Below, one piece after another: positions 1-5,844 of a stretch of DNA of 9,430 nucleotides. The stretch spans positions 1 through 9,430 of the forward strand of contig JAEYTV010000569.1 of the NCBI GenBank assembly GCA_023433855.1, read 5' to 3'. The notes below the pieces were generated by a model, which was not told where the DNA came from, made no database searches, and saw only the letters and a list, made by a program, of their open reading frames with translations. The first letter of the stretch is position 1. Each line of letters opens with the position of its first letter. A program made the translations under genes and the position numbers. The DNA comes from Pseudomonadota bacterium (GTDB lineage: Bacteria; Pseudomonadota; Alphaproteobacteria; Rhizobiales; Rhizobiaceae).

Positions 1-185
1 CCCCAGTTGTAGCGCTTCATGCTCATCGGCCAGGCAAGCGCCGCCGGCATCTGGATGAACGGGCCGAAATCGGATCCGCCCGCCTCGATGACGATGACCG
101 AATGCCTGCCGTCCTCGGACAGGCGATAGGCCATCGCCGAACCCGCCGAACCCGAGCCGATGATGACGAAATCTGCGCTCCTCAT
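1..185 (-). CDS. betA: Choline dehydrogenase BetA, N-terminal 61 residues (gene runs off the window)
   Basis: BetA is a membrane-associated FAD flavoprotein of the GMC oxidoreductase family that oxidises choline to betaine aldehyde, and more slowly on to glycine betaine. The visible N-terminus starts [20 protein letters not shown], a Rossmann dinucleotide-binding site with the GSGSAG glycine pattern. An EAGG motif (the acidic residue that holds the FAD ribose) and [10 protein letters not shown]...KRYNWG follow, the latter matching the start of known BetA proteins. The ATG at 185 lies 10 nt after the betB stop codon, so the two genes are surely co-transcribed and perhaps translationally coupled; the ribosome binding site is only a weak GAG-type sequence inside that gap. 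Only about a tenth of the usual roughly 550-residue protein is present, so nothing can be said about its integrity further on. Confidence 0.93.
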   Translation of the reverse strand, partial: MRSADFVIIGSGSAGSAMAYRLSEDGRHSVIVIEAGGSDFGPFIQMPAALAWPMSMKRYNW

Positions 186-195
186 TCCGCGTCTC

Positions 196-1659
196 TCAAT
201 ACGGCGCCTCGACCTTGCCCATTCCGACATAAACCGTCTTCAACTCCGAATAATGCTCCAGCGCTGCGAGAGAATTCTCGCGCCCGAAACCGGACTGCTT
301 AGAGCCGCCGAAGGGGATCTCGACGGGGCAGAGGTTGTAGGTGTTGATCCACAGCGTGCCGGCCTGCAACTGGTCGACCACCCGGTGCCCGCGCGTCAGG
401 TCGGCGGTAAACACGCCGGCGGATAGACCGAACTCGGTGGCGTTGGCACGCGCGATCACCTCGTCCTCCGCGTCGAAGTCGAGGACGCACATGACGGGGC
501 CGAAGATCTCTTCGCGCGCGATCGTCATCTCGTCGGTCACGTCGGCGAACACGGTTGGCTGGATGTAGTAGCCTTCGCCGGTCACGTGGTTCGGCAAGCC
601 GCCGCCCGTCACCAGAGTGGCGCCCTCCGTCTTCCCCTTGTCGATGTAGGAGAGTACCTTCTGCCTCTGCTCGATGGAATCCATCGGGCCGAGTTGCGTC
701 GTTTCGTCCATGGGATCGCCGATGACGATCTTTTCCGTGCGTTCCTTGAGCCGCGCAAGAAAGACGTCCTTGATCCGCTTCTGTACGAAGACCCGCGTGC
801 CGTTGGAGCAGACCTGGCCGGTCGAGTAGAAGTTGCCGAGCATGGCACCGCCGATGGCGCTGTCGAGATCGGCGTCCTCGAAGACGATCAGCGGCGATTT
901 GCCGCCGAGCTCCATCGTCACGTGCTTGAGGTTGCCGGCGGCAGCGGCCGCCACCTTGCGGCCGGGCGGCACCGAGCCCGTCAGCGACACCTTGGCGACG
1001 TCGGGGTGGTTGACGAGCAGCGGTCCTGTATTCCGGTCGCCCTGGATGACATTGTAGAGCCCCTTCGGCAGCCCTGCCTCGATCAGGATTTCGGCGATCT
1101 TCAGGGCGCCGAGCGGCGTATTTTCCGATGGCTTGAAAACCATCGCGTTACCGGCGGCAAGGGCCGGAGCGCCTTTCCAGCAGGCGATCTGCTGCGGATA
1201 GTTCCAGGCGCCGATGCCGACGCAGACGCCGAGCGGCACCCGCTTGGTATAGGCGAAATCACCGCCGAGCGGAATATAGCTGCCGTTCATGCCGGCCGCG
1301 ATGACGCCGCCGAAGAACTCGAAGCTGTCGGCGCCCGAGGTCGGGTCGGCGACGATCGTCTCCTGGATCGGCTTGCCGGTGTCGAGCGTCTCGAGTTCGG
1401 ACAGCTCCCGATTGCGCTCCCGCATGATCTCGGCGGCGCGCTTGAGGATGCGGCCACGGGCCGTCGGGCTCATGGCGGCCCATTCGGGCTGTGCCCGCCG
1501 GGCGGCGGCGACGGCCTTCTCCACGATGGCGGGCGTGGCGGCGTGAAGCCGCGCGATCACATCGCCGGTTGCCGGATAAAGGCTCTCGAACAGGCTGCCT
1601 TCGCTATCCTCGACATACTCGCCGTCGATGAAATGGCTGGCGGGGGGCTGGGCTTTCAT
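196..1659 (-). CDS. betB: Betaine aldehyde dehydrogenase BetB
   Basis: BetB oxidises betaine aldehyde to glycine betaine with NAD(P)+ in the cytoplasm, the last step of osmoprotectant synthesis from choline. The 487 residues are the full length for the family. Visible hallmarks of the aldehyde dehydrogenase superfamily are WNYP at about 152-155 (Asn153 stabilises the oxyanion), the cofactor-binding KPSE at 176-179, LTGSVPPG at 227-233, the general-base Glu250 in MELGGKSP, the nucleophile Cys284 in GQVCSNGTR, and EEIFGPV near residue 390. The sequence follows S. meliloti BetB closely nearly end to end. The ATG at 1659 is chosen because GGAGAA lies just upstream (1664-1669), overlapping the end of betC. 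The betC stop and betB start are separated by one base. Since betC is frameshifted, ribosomes would leave the message about 1.2 kb earlier, so betB probably depends on its own binding site here. Confidence 0.96.
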   Translation of the reverse strand: MKAQPPASHFIDGEYVEDSEGSLFESLYPATGDVIARLHAATPAIVEKAVAAARRAQPEWAAMSPTARGRILKRAAEIMRERNRELSELETLDTGKPIQETIVADPTSGADSFEFFGGVIAAGMNGSYIPLGGDFAYTKRVPLGVCVGIGAWNYPQQIACWKGAPALAAGNAMVFKPSENTPLGALKIAEILIEAGLPKGLYNVIQGDRNTGPLLVNHPDVAKVSLTGSVPPGRKVAAAAAGNLKHVTMELGGKSPLIVFEDADLDSAIGGAMLGNFYSTGQVCSNGTRVFVQKRIKDVFLARLKERTEKIVIGDPMDETTQLGPMDSIEQRQKVLSYIDKGKTEGATLVTGGGLPNHVTGEGYYIQPTVFADVTDEMTIAREEIFGPVMCVLDFDAEDEVIARANATEFGLSAGVFTADLTRGHRVVDQLQAGTLWINTYNLCPVEIPFGGSKQSGFGRENSLAALEHYSELKTVYVGMGKVEAPY

Positions 1660-1660
1660 T

Positions 1661-3183
1661 TCATTCTCCGCGCGGATAGCGTTTGGATTCCTCGAGGGTG
1701 TCGAGGTTCATATGGTTGCGCATGTAGCGTTCGGACGCCTTCTGCAAGGGCTGATGATCCCAGGGATAGTAGGCGCCGTTCCTCAGCGCTTCATAGACGA
1801 TCCAGCGGCGCGCCTGGCTTTCGCGCACGGCGGCGTCGAAAGCCGCCATGTCCCAATGGGAATCGCGCATGTCCCGGAAGGCCTTGATCGTCGCCGCATG
1901 ATCGGGCGAGGCCGCCAGATTGGTCAGTTCAAGCGGATCGTTGTCCAGATCGAAGAGCTGCTCTGGATCGAGCTCGCAGTGGATGTATTTCCAGCGGCCG
2001 TCGCGGATCGCCACCAGCGGCGCAAGGGATGCTTCGGCGGCGTATTCCATCAGCACCGGGCTGCTGCGGGTTGCGCCGTCGATCACCGGCTTCAGGCTCT
2101 CTCCGTCGATCCACGGTTTGATCTCGTCCATCGAGATGCCGGCGAGATCGCAGAGCGTCGGCGTCACGTCGAGGTTCGAAACGGGGGCCTGATGCAGGGC
2201 GGGGGCAATCCCTGGTCCCGCGATCATCAGCGGCACGCGTGCCGAACCTTCGAAGAAGTTCATCTTGAACCACAGGCCACGCTCGCCCAGCATGTCGCCG
2301 TGATCCGAGCAGAACAGGATGAAGGTGTCCTCCAGCATGCGCGTGCGGGCGAGGGTATCGATCAGTTCGCCGACCTTTTCGTCGATATAGCTTATGTTGG
2401 CGAAATAGGCGCGGCGCGAACGCCGCACATCTTCGCCGGTCACCGCGAATTTCTTGTAGTCGCAGGAGAAGATGATCCGCTGTGAATGCGGGTCCTGCTC
2501 CTCCAGGGCGATCGGGCCGACATCCGGCAAAAGGTGCTCGCAATCCTCGTAGAGGTCCCAGAACCTGCGGCGTGCCACATAGGGGTCGTGCGGATGCGTG
2601 AAGGACACCGTGAGCGCCCAGGGGCGGCGCCTTTCATCGTCGCTCTCACGCGACAGCTGGTAGAGCTTCTGGTTCGTCAGGAAGGCCACCTCGTCGTCGT
2701 ATTCCATCTGGTTGGTGATCTCGGCAACGCCTGCTCCGGTGACCGAGCCGAGATTGTGGTACCACCAGTCGATCCGCTCGCCCGGCTTGCGGTAATCCGG
2801 CGTCCAGCCGAAGTCGGCGGGGTAGATATCAGTCGTCAGGCGCTCCTCGAAGCCGTGCAACTGGTCGGGGCCGACGAAGTGCATCTTGCCCGACAAGGCG
2901 GTGTAATAACCGGCGCGACGCAGGTGATGGGCAAAGGTCGGGATGGACGAGACGTATTCGGCGGCATTGTCGTAGACGCGCGTGCGGAGGGCAGTTGGCC
3001 GGCCATGAACGAGGCACGCGCCGGGGCGCAGAGAGGCGAGGACGTATAGTTGTTGGCAAAGCGGGCGGACCGCGCGGCGAGCGCCTTCAGGTGAGGGGCA
3101 TGCAGCCAGTCGGCCGGACCGTCCGGAAACAGCTTCCCGTTCAGCTGATCGACCATGATGATGAGAATGTTGGGTTTCGCCAT
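1661..3183 (-). pseudogene. betC: Choline sulfatase betC, interrupted by a single-base deletion (frameshift near 2986)
   Basis: BetC hydrolyses choline-O-sulfate to choline and sulfate, feeding the betaine pathway. Translation from the ATG at 3183 gives MAKPNILIIMVDQLNGKLFP, with the metal ligand Asp12 and the sulfatase signature CAPAR, whose Cys52 would become formylglycine. After ...SFMAGQLPS the frame fails: it runs as an Arg/Ser/Pro-rich tail to a stop at 2836 (115 aa in all). From base 2986 the -1 frame resumes with RTRVYDNAAEY...SGKMHFVGPD and continues to the natural C-terminus ...KRYPRGE, including SDHGDMLGERGLW. Adding one C to the TCC-GC junction (2985/2986) restores a 507-aa enzyme, close to the roughly 510 residues of S. 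meliloti BetC. As written, the product lacks most of the fold and should be inactive. A sequencing error is a real alternative, because nothing else in the gene is damaged. No good ribosome binding site sits near the ATG; the nearest GGAGAA is over 20 nt away. Confidence 0.88.
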
Positions 3184-3226
3184 GGGCAACGGGCTCGCTT
3201 GGGGGATCTTCTCCAACTGGTTATTT

Positions 3227-3246
3227 TTGATCCCTCGCACGATCAA
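3227..3246. promoter_or_regulatory. Inverted repeat TTGATC-N8-GATCAA, candidate operator upstream of betC
   Basis: A perfect 6+6 bp inverted repeat with centres two helical turns wide lies 44 nt before the betC start in the betC/HdeD divergent region. The size suits a dimeric regulator such as the TetR-family BetI that normally controls bet genes, but I cannot match it to a proven BetI site. It could equally be a hairpin in the betC leader. A second, looser pair of TTGA/TCAA half-sites lies at 3285-3298. Confidence 0.35.
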
Positions 3247-3305
3247 GAAAGGATTGCGAACCTTCCTGTTCAAAAAGCGCGCGGTTGATTGTGCTCAAGT
3301 GAACT

Positions 3306-3334
3306 CGAGATCTCGTCAGTTAAACTGTCGACAG
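3306..3334. repeat. Cluster of three short palindromes upstream of the HdeD-family gene
   Basis: Within 29 bases there are three dyads: the perfect palindrome CGAGATCTCG (3306-3315), CAGTT-A-AACTG (3317-3327), and the perfect palindrome CTGTCGACAG (3325-3334), which overlaps the second. They end 22 nt before the start codon of the HdeD-family gene, so they may lie in its promoter or its 5' leader. No convincing -35/-10 pair is visible around them. Function is unknown. Confidence 0.4.
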
Positions 3335-3356
3335 GAAATCCGGGAGAGGTGATGCC

Positions 3357-3905
3357 ATGACCTTCGGTATTGATACGCAATCCGCCGCCACAGTGCGTGG
3401 CAAGTGGGGCTGGTTTCTCGCACTCGGCGTCATTCTCCTGGCATTCGGCATCTTTGCGCTCGTCAACCTCGTGGTGGCGACCGTTGCATCCATCTTCTAT
3501 GTGGGCGCCATGATGCTCGTCGGAGGTGTCGCTTACCTCATCCAGGCTTTTCAGGTGAAGGGCTGGGATCAGGTGATATTCTGGGCCGGGGGCGGCATTC
3601 TGTACACCATCGCAGGTTTCCTCGCCTTCTGGAATCCGGCGCTCACGGCCGTGGTGCTGACCTTCCTCATGGCCGCAGCCCTTATTGCCGCCGGGCTGTC
3701 GCGCCTCTGGGTCGGCTTCAGGATGCGCCCGATGCGCGGCGCAGGCTGGATCATCGTGGGAGGCGCGATCACCATTCTGGCTGGTATCGTCATCGCCGTC
3801 GGATGGCCGGTGAACAGTCTCTGGATCCCCGGCCTTTTCCTGTCGGTCGACCTGATGATCCAGGGCTGGACGCTGATTGCGCTTGCGCTTGCGTTGCGCA
3901 GCTAG
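3357..3905 (+). CDS. HdeD family (DUF308) six-helix membrane protein
   Basis: This is an inner-membrane protein of the HdeD/DUF308 family. E. coli HdeD contributes to acid resistance at high cell density; the biochemical activity of the family is unknown. The 182 residues, typical for the family, show six hydrophobic segments at about 17-38, 43-65, 73-93, 96-117, 129-149 and 153-180. They are separated by short loops, one of them basic (GFRMRPMRGAG, about 120-130). The repeating helix pairs, with Gly-rich faces and an FWNPALTA loop between helices three and four, are characteristic of DUF308. The ATG at 3357 is preceded by GGGAGAGG at 3342-3349 with 7 nt spacing, a strong ribosome binding site. 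It is transcribed away from betC and is followed by a 205-nt gap before the next gene, so it is probably a single-gene unit. A link to osmotic or acid stress is inference from the family and neighbour only. Confidence 0.9.
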   Translation: MTFGIDTQSAATVRGKWGWFLALGVILLAFGIFALVNLVVATVASIFYVGAMMLVGGVAYLIQAFQVKGWDQVIFWAGGGILYTIAGFLAFWNPALTAVVLTFLMAAALIAAGLSRLWVGFRMRPMRGAGWIIVGGAITILAGIVIAVGWPVNSLWIPGLFLSVDLMIQGWTLIALALALRS

Positions 3906-3906
3906 G

Positions 3907-3953
3907 TGCCCGATGCGGGCATGAGATCCAGGCGCTTCGGGCATGCGCGCATG
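3907..3953. repeat. Hairpin after the HdeD-family gene plus a 12-bp palindrome
   Basis: Directly after the HdeD-family stop codon is TGCCCG-ATG-CGGGCA (3907-3921), a 6-bp stem with a 3-base loop. No T run follows, so it is a poor intrinsic terminator but could protect the 3' end of the mRNA. A perfect 12-bp palindrome, CATGCGCGCATG, lies at 3942-3953. A third stem, TCGCTGC/GCGGCGA with a 5-base loop, is at 4003-4021. None has a recognised function. Confidence 0.4.
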
Positions 3954-4027
3954 TCGCCAGACAATCATCTTCGGCATCTTCCGACAGTGGATTCGGGACT
4001 TTTCGCTGCGCTCTGCGGCGAGACAAA

Positions 4028-4056
4028 TTGCCTGTTGAATGGTGACCGCCTTTCTA
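4028..4056 (+). promoter_or_regulatory. Weak candidate sigma70-type promoter for the quinone oxidoreductase gene
   Basis: TTGCCT (4028-4033) is followed after 17 bases by TTTCTA (4051-4056), placing a transcript start near 4063, about 48 nt before the start codon. The -35 half is reasonable and the -10 half is poor, so this is only a suggestion. Confidence 0.25.
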
Positions 4057-4110
4057 TTCGGCGGCGACTGTCCTAAGTCAGTGGCCTCAAACCGAGAGGA
4101 GAGTGCCGCC

Positions 4111-5112
4111 ATGCCGCTTCCCGCCACAATGCGCTTCGTGGATCTGTCGTCCTTCGGACCTGCGGAGGTGATGACAATCGCCACCGGGCCGCTGCCGCAA
4201 GTCAAGCCTGGCGAGATTCTGGTGAAGGTGGAAGCCGCCGGCGTCAACCGGCCGGATGTCGCACAAAGGAGCGGCAGTTACCCGCCTCCGAAGGATGCCA
4301 GCCCGATCCTCGGGCTCGAGATCGCCGGGGAGGTCGTCGCATTGGGGGAGGGCGTCGGCGAATTCGCCGTCGGCGACAAGATCTGCGCACTCGCGAACGG
4401 CGGCGGTTATGCCGAATATTGCGCCGTTCCGGCGGGACAGGCTCTCCCGTGGCCGGCCGGATACGATGCAGTACGGGCCGCAGCGCTTTGCGAGACGTTT
4501 TTCACCGTCTGGGCCAACCTCTTCCAGATGGCCGGTCTGACGGAGGGGGAAAGCGTGCTGATCCACGGCGGATCGAGCGGTATCGGCACGACCGCCATTC
4601 AACTCGCCAAGGCGTTTGGCGGCACAGTCTATGCGACCGCCGGCTCGCCGGAGAAATGCCAGGCCTGCGAAAGCCTCGGTGCGGCGCGCGCCATAAACTA
4701 CAAGACGGAGGATTTTGCCGAGGTGGTCCGGAGCGCCACCGGCGGCAGAGGCGTCGACGTGGTGCTCGACATGATCGGCGGCGCGTATTTCGAGAAGAAC
4801 CTCTCGGTGCTTGCCAAGGATGGATGTCTGTCGATCATCGCCTTTCTCGGCGGCAACATTGCAGAGAGGGTCAATCTGACGCCGATCATGGCCAAGCGGC
4901 TGACCGTCACCGGTTCGACCATGCGGCCGCGCACGGCCGAGGAGAAGCGTGCCATCCGCGATGACCTTCTGGCAGAAGTATGGCCTCTTCTTGAAGAGGG
5001 TAGGGTGGCACCTGTCATGCATGCCGTGCTGCCCTTTGAGGAGGTGGCCGAAGCTCATCGGCTGATGGAGAGCAGCACCCATATCGGCAAGATCGTGCTG
5101 CGGCTCGGCTGA
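4111..5112 (+). CDS. NAD(P)H quinone oxidoreductase, PIG3/TP53I3-like zinc-free MDR family
   Basis: This is a 333-aa medium-chain dehydrogenase/reductase of the quinone oxidoreductase branch, predicted to reduce quinones or reactive enones with NADPH in the cytoplasm. The N-terminal GroES-like domain contains [24 protein letters not shown] (about 38-61) and the glycine-rich LGLEIAGEV. The nucleotide-binding Rossmann domain shows [17 protein letters not shown] from about 151, then [22 protein letters not shown] and VVLDMIGG. The order of these motifs matches human PIG3 and its bacterial relatives. The Cys/His ligands of zinc alcohol dehydrogenases are absent, as expected. The start at 4111 is preferred over in-frame ATG 4039 because GAGAGGAGAG sits at 4094-4103 and the family begins here; the extra upstream residues look non-coding. 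The true substrate cannot be read from the sequence. No T-rich terminator follows. Confidence 0.92.
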   Translation: MPLPATMRFVDLSSFGPAEVMTIATGPLPQVKPGEILVKVEAAGVNRPDVAQRSGSYPPPKDASPILGLEIAGEVVALGEGVGEFAVGDKICALANGGGYAEYCAVPAGQALPWPAGYDAVRAAALCETFFTVWANLFQMAGLTEGESVLIHGGSSGIGTTAIQLAKAFGGTVYATAGSPEKCQACESLGAARAINYKTEDFAEVVRSATGGRGVDVVLDMIGGAYFEKNLSVLAKDGCLSIIAFLGGNIAERVNLTPIMAKRLTVTGSTMRPRTAEEKRAIRDDLLAEVWPLLEEGRVAPVMHAVLPFEEVAEAHRLMESSTHIGKIVLRLG

Positions 5113-5205
5113 ACGAATCGGCGCTCCACCATGGAAGCAGGCATGTTAAGCCCGGTAATTTGCACTGCAACTCAACTAGATGCGCATTCATTTACATAAG
5201 TTGCC

Positions 5206-5234
5206 TTGCGCATTACTGCCGGTGCACCTACCTT
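5206..5234 (+). promoter_or_regulatory. Candidate sigma70-type promoter for the short transcript
   Basis: TTGCGC (5206-5211), a 17-base spacer and TACCTT (5229-5234) give a fair alphaproteobacterial -35/-10 pair, with a predicted start near 5241. TTGAC-N6-GTCAA (5233-5248) straddles that point and might bind a regulator or form a small hairpin. Confidence 0.35.
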
Positions 5235-5271
5235 GACTTCATCGTCAACGTAACGAAAGGAAGGTGATCCA

Positions 5272-5346
5272 ATGTCTAGTGGGATTTCGGTCTGCGTAGC
5301 GGGCAATGGAAAGGTGACGGTCTTGACGGGGCAGCCCTCGGCCTGA
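5272..5346 (+). CDS. Possible 24-residue small protein or leader peptide
   Basis: The ORF reads MSSGISVCVAGNGKVTVLTG and ends QPSA before TGA. It matches no family I know and has no membrane segment, signal peptide or run of one amino acid that would suggest classic amino-acid attenuation. The case for translation is the AAGGAAGGTGA ribosome binding site at 5257-5267, with 4 nt between it and the ATG, the position just after a candidate promoter, and a terminator about 65 nt after the stop. The case against it is length: an ORF this short is common by chance, and the ribosome binding site can be sequestered by 5351-5361. It may act through the process of being translated rather than through its product. 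Confidence 0.35.
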   Translation: MSSGISVCVAGNGKVTVLTGQPSA

Positions 5347-5411
5347 ACCCTCATCTTCCTTCGGACGTCGCAGGACGCCCGGGTTCGTTCAACCGGACCA
5401 AATTTCATGGA

Positions 5412-5443
5412 AGGGTCGCCACGCGCGGCCCTTTTCCTTTTTC
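5412..5443 (+). terminator. Intrinsic terminator of the short transcript
   Basis: AAGGGTCGC (5412-5420), loop CACGC (5421-5425) and GCGGCCCTT (5426-5434) form a 9-bp stem with one G-U pair, followed by TTCCTTTTT (5435-5443). This is a good Rho-independent terminator on the plus strand. It lies about 180 nt before the DUF1127 start, so it separates the short transcript from that gene or could act as a conditional terminator. Confidence 0.7.
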
Positions 5444-5482
5444 CTCATCGAGCTTGTACCCCTGCCTTGATCCAGGTCGTAC

Positions 5483-5511
5483 AGGCCATGCAAATACTGC
5501 ATGGGTGGCCT
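5483..5511. repeat. Interrupted inverted repeat upstream of the DUF1127 gene
   Basis: CCATGCA-AATAC-TGCATGG (5486-5504) is a perfect 7-bp dyad with a 5-base centre. The outer AGG/CCT (5483-5485/5509-5511) extends it after a 4-base bulge; alternatively AGGCCA (5483-5488) pairs with TGGCCT (5506-5511). It lies about 120 nt before the DUF1127 start and could be a regulator site. No known operator consensus fits. Confidence 0.4.
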
Positions 5512-5547
5512 GATATTCCAGCCCTTCTGAAGGCAGATGGCCGTCAG

Positions 5548-5578
5548 TATATAAGGCTCATCGAAGTCAGCGATGAGC
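5548..5578 (+). promoter_or_regulatory. Possible -10 element and perfect 8-bp hairpin in the DUF1127 leader
   Basis: TATATAAG at 5548-5555 resembles a -10 element, with only a weak -35 candidate (TTCTGA, 5525-5530) 17 bases upstream. It abuts GCTCATCG (5556-5563), loop AAGTCAG, CGATGAGC (5571-5578), a perfect 8-bp stem. The stem would lie at or near the 5' end of the DUF1127 mRNA, 48 nt before the start codon, where it could stabilise the message; at the DNA level it could be an operator over the transcription start. Confidence 0.35.
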
Positions 5579-5626
5579 GCCAAGGACTGGCAGCCAGGCT
5601 TCGAAAACTCAGGAAAGGGGACTATC

Positions 5627-5773
5627 ATGAATATCGCACGTAGTTTCAACAACTGGCGCAAATATCGTCAGACGGTCGCCGAACTGGGCCGTATGACCCC
5701 GCGTGAACTCAGCGATCTGGGCATTGCCCAAGGCGATATCCGCCGCGTTGCCCGCGCAGCCGCCGGCTTGTGA
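5627..5773 (+). CDS. DUF1127 (YjiS-like) small protein
   Basis: This is a 48-aa basic protein consisting of little more than a DUF1127 domain: W10-x-x-Y13-R-Q-T-V-A-E-L, then M-T-P-R-E-L-S-D-L-G-I and a closing Q-G-D-I-R-R-V-A-R. That pattern (aromatic start, ELxDLG centre, GDIRxVAR end) is diagnostic of the family, which is expanded in rhizobia. Single-domain DUF1127 proteins in Agrobacterium have been linked experimentally to phosphate and carbon metabolism; other members have been linked to RNA-related functions. Start choice is firm: AGGAAAGGGG at 5611-5620 is 6 nt before the ATG. The gene is flanked by a terminator 24 nt after its stop and by unusual leader structures upstream, so it is a monocistronic unit. 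The individual function is unknown. Confidence 0.9.
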   Translation: MNIARSFNNWRKYRQTVAELGRMTPRELSDLGIAQGDIRRVARAAAGL

Positions 5774-5796
5774 TCGCGACTGACCAATGATTGTCG

Positions 5797-5823
5797 AACG
5801 CCCGCCTCAAGCGGGCGTTTTGC
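5797..5823 (+). terminator. Strong intrinsic terminator of the DUF1127 gene
   Basis: AACGCCCGC (5797-5805), loop CTCAA and GCGGGCGTT (5811-5819) make a perfect 9-bp GC-rich stem followed by TTT (5820-5822) and a T-rich stretch. It suits the plus-strand DUF1127 transcript. Read from the minus strand the stem lacks a T run, so the convergent DUF3750 gene is served less well. Confidence 0.8.
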
Positions 5824-5844
5824 ATTTGGTGCATGGCTTCAGCT

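Larger units (their letters stand above)
5241..5443 (+). ncRNA. Putative structured leader or small RNA of about 200 nt
   Basis: The segment runs from the predicted start near 5241 to the T-rich end of a terminator. Three helices can be drawn by eye. Bases 5257-5267 (AAGGAAGGTGA) pair with 5351-5361 (TCATCTTCCTT) over 11 contiguous pairs with one G-U. Bases 5379-5385 pair with 5391-5396, with one bulged G and a CGTTC loop. The terminator stem is 5412-5420/5426-5434. The first helix buries the ribosome binding site of the 24-codon ORF inside the same RNA. It could be a regulatory leader, a small RNA that carries an anti-Shine-Dalgarno CTTCC motif, or a short mRNA. I recognise no described RNA family. 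The 5' end is inferred from the promoter guess. Confidence 0.45.
5113..5626. other. 514-base gene-poor stretch holding a leader/small RNA element and DUF1127 upstream region
   Basis: No conventional gene lies here. Visible contents are a candidate promoter (5206-5234), a 24-codon ORF with a strong ribosome binding site (5272-5346), a self-complementary segment and terminator that suggest a short transcript (about 5241-5443), and two inverted repeats (5483-5511 and 5556-5578) in front of the DUF1127 gene. The longer overlapping reading frames are not credible: one starts inside the terminator stem, and none has a ribosome binding site or a recognisable product. The first 90 bases are AT-richer than the flanking genes and otherwise show nothing. 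Confidence 0.6.

Noticed and set aside
586..1887. 433-codon plus-strand reading frame opposite betB
   Set aside because: It is the antisense shadow of a clear BetB sequence. GC-rich third positions keep it open; it has low-complexity composition and no recognisable domain.
1628..2485. 285-codon plus-strand reading frame opposite betC
   Set aside because: It lies antisense to well-conserved choline sulfatase sequence and resembles no protein family.
2981..2995. Programmed -1 ribosomal frameshift in betC
   Set aside because: The site lacks a slippery heptamer and no BetC family member is known to use recoding; deletion or sequencing error is simpler.
4039..4110. In-frame upstream ATG adding 24 residues to the quinone oxidoreductase
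   Set aside because: The ATG at 4111 has a good ribosome binding site and matches the family N-terminus; the extension looks non-coding.
3270..4247. 325-codon minus-strand reading frame across the HdeD-family gene and into the oxidoreductase gene
   Set aside because: It runs antisense to two recognised genes and is rich in His, Glu and Arg as expected of a shadow frame.
5172..5408. 78-codon minus-strand frame over the leader element
   Set aside because: No ribosome binding site or recognisable product; the plus-strand promoter, ORF and terminator explain the region better.
5467..5478. TTGATCCAGGTC as a possible FNR/FixK box before the DUF1127 gene
   Set aside because: Only the left half fits TTGAT-N4-ATCAA; the right half (GTCGT) does not.
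5407..5643. 78-codon plus-strand frame ahead of and overlapping the DUF1127 gene
   Set aside because: It begins at the foot of a terminator hairpin, overlaps the DUF1127 start in another frame, has no ribosome binding site and resembles nothing known.
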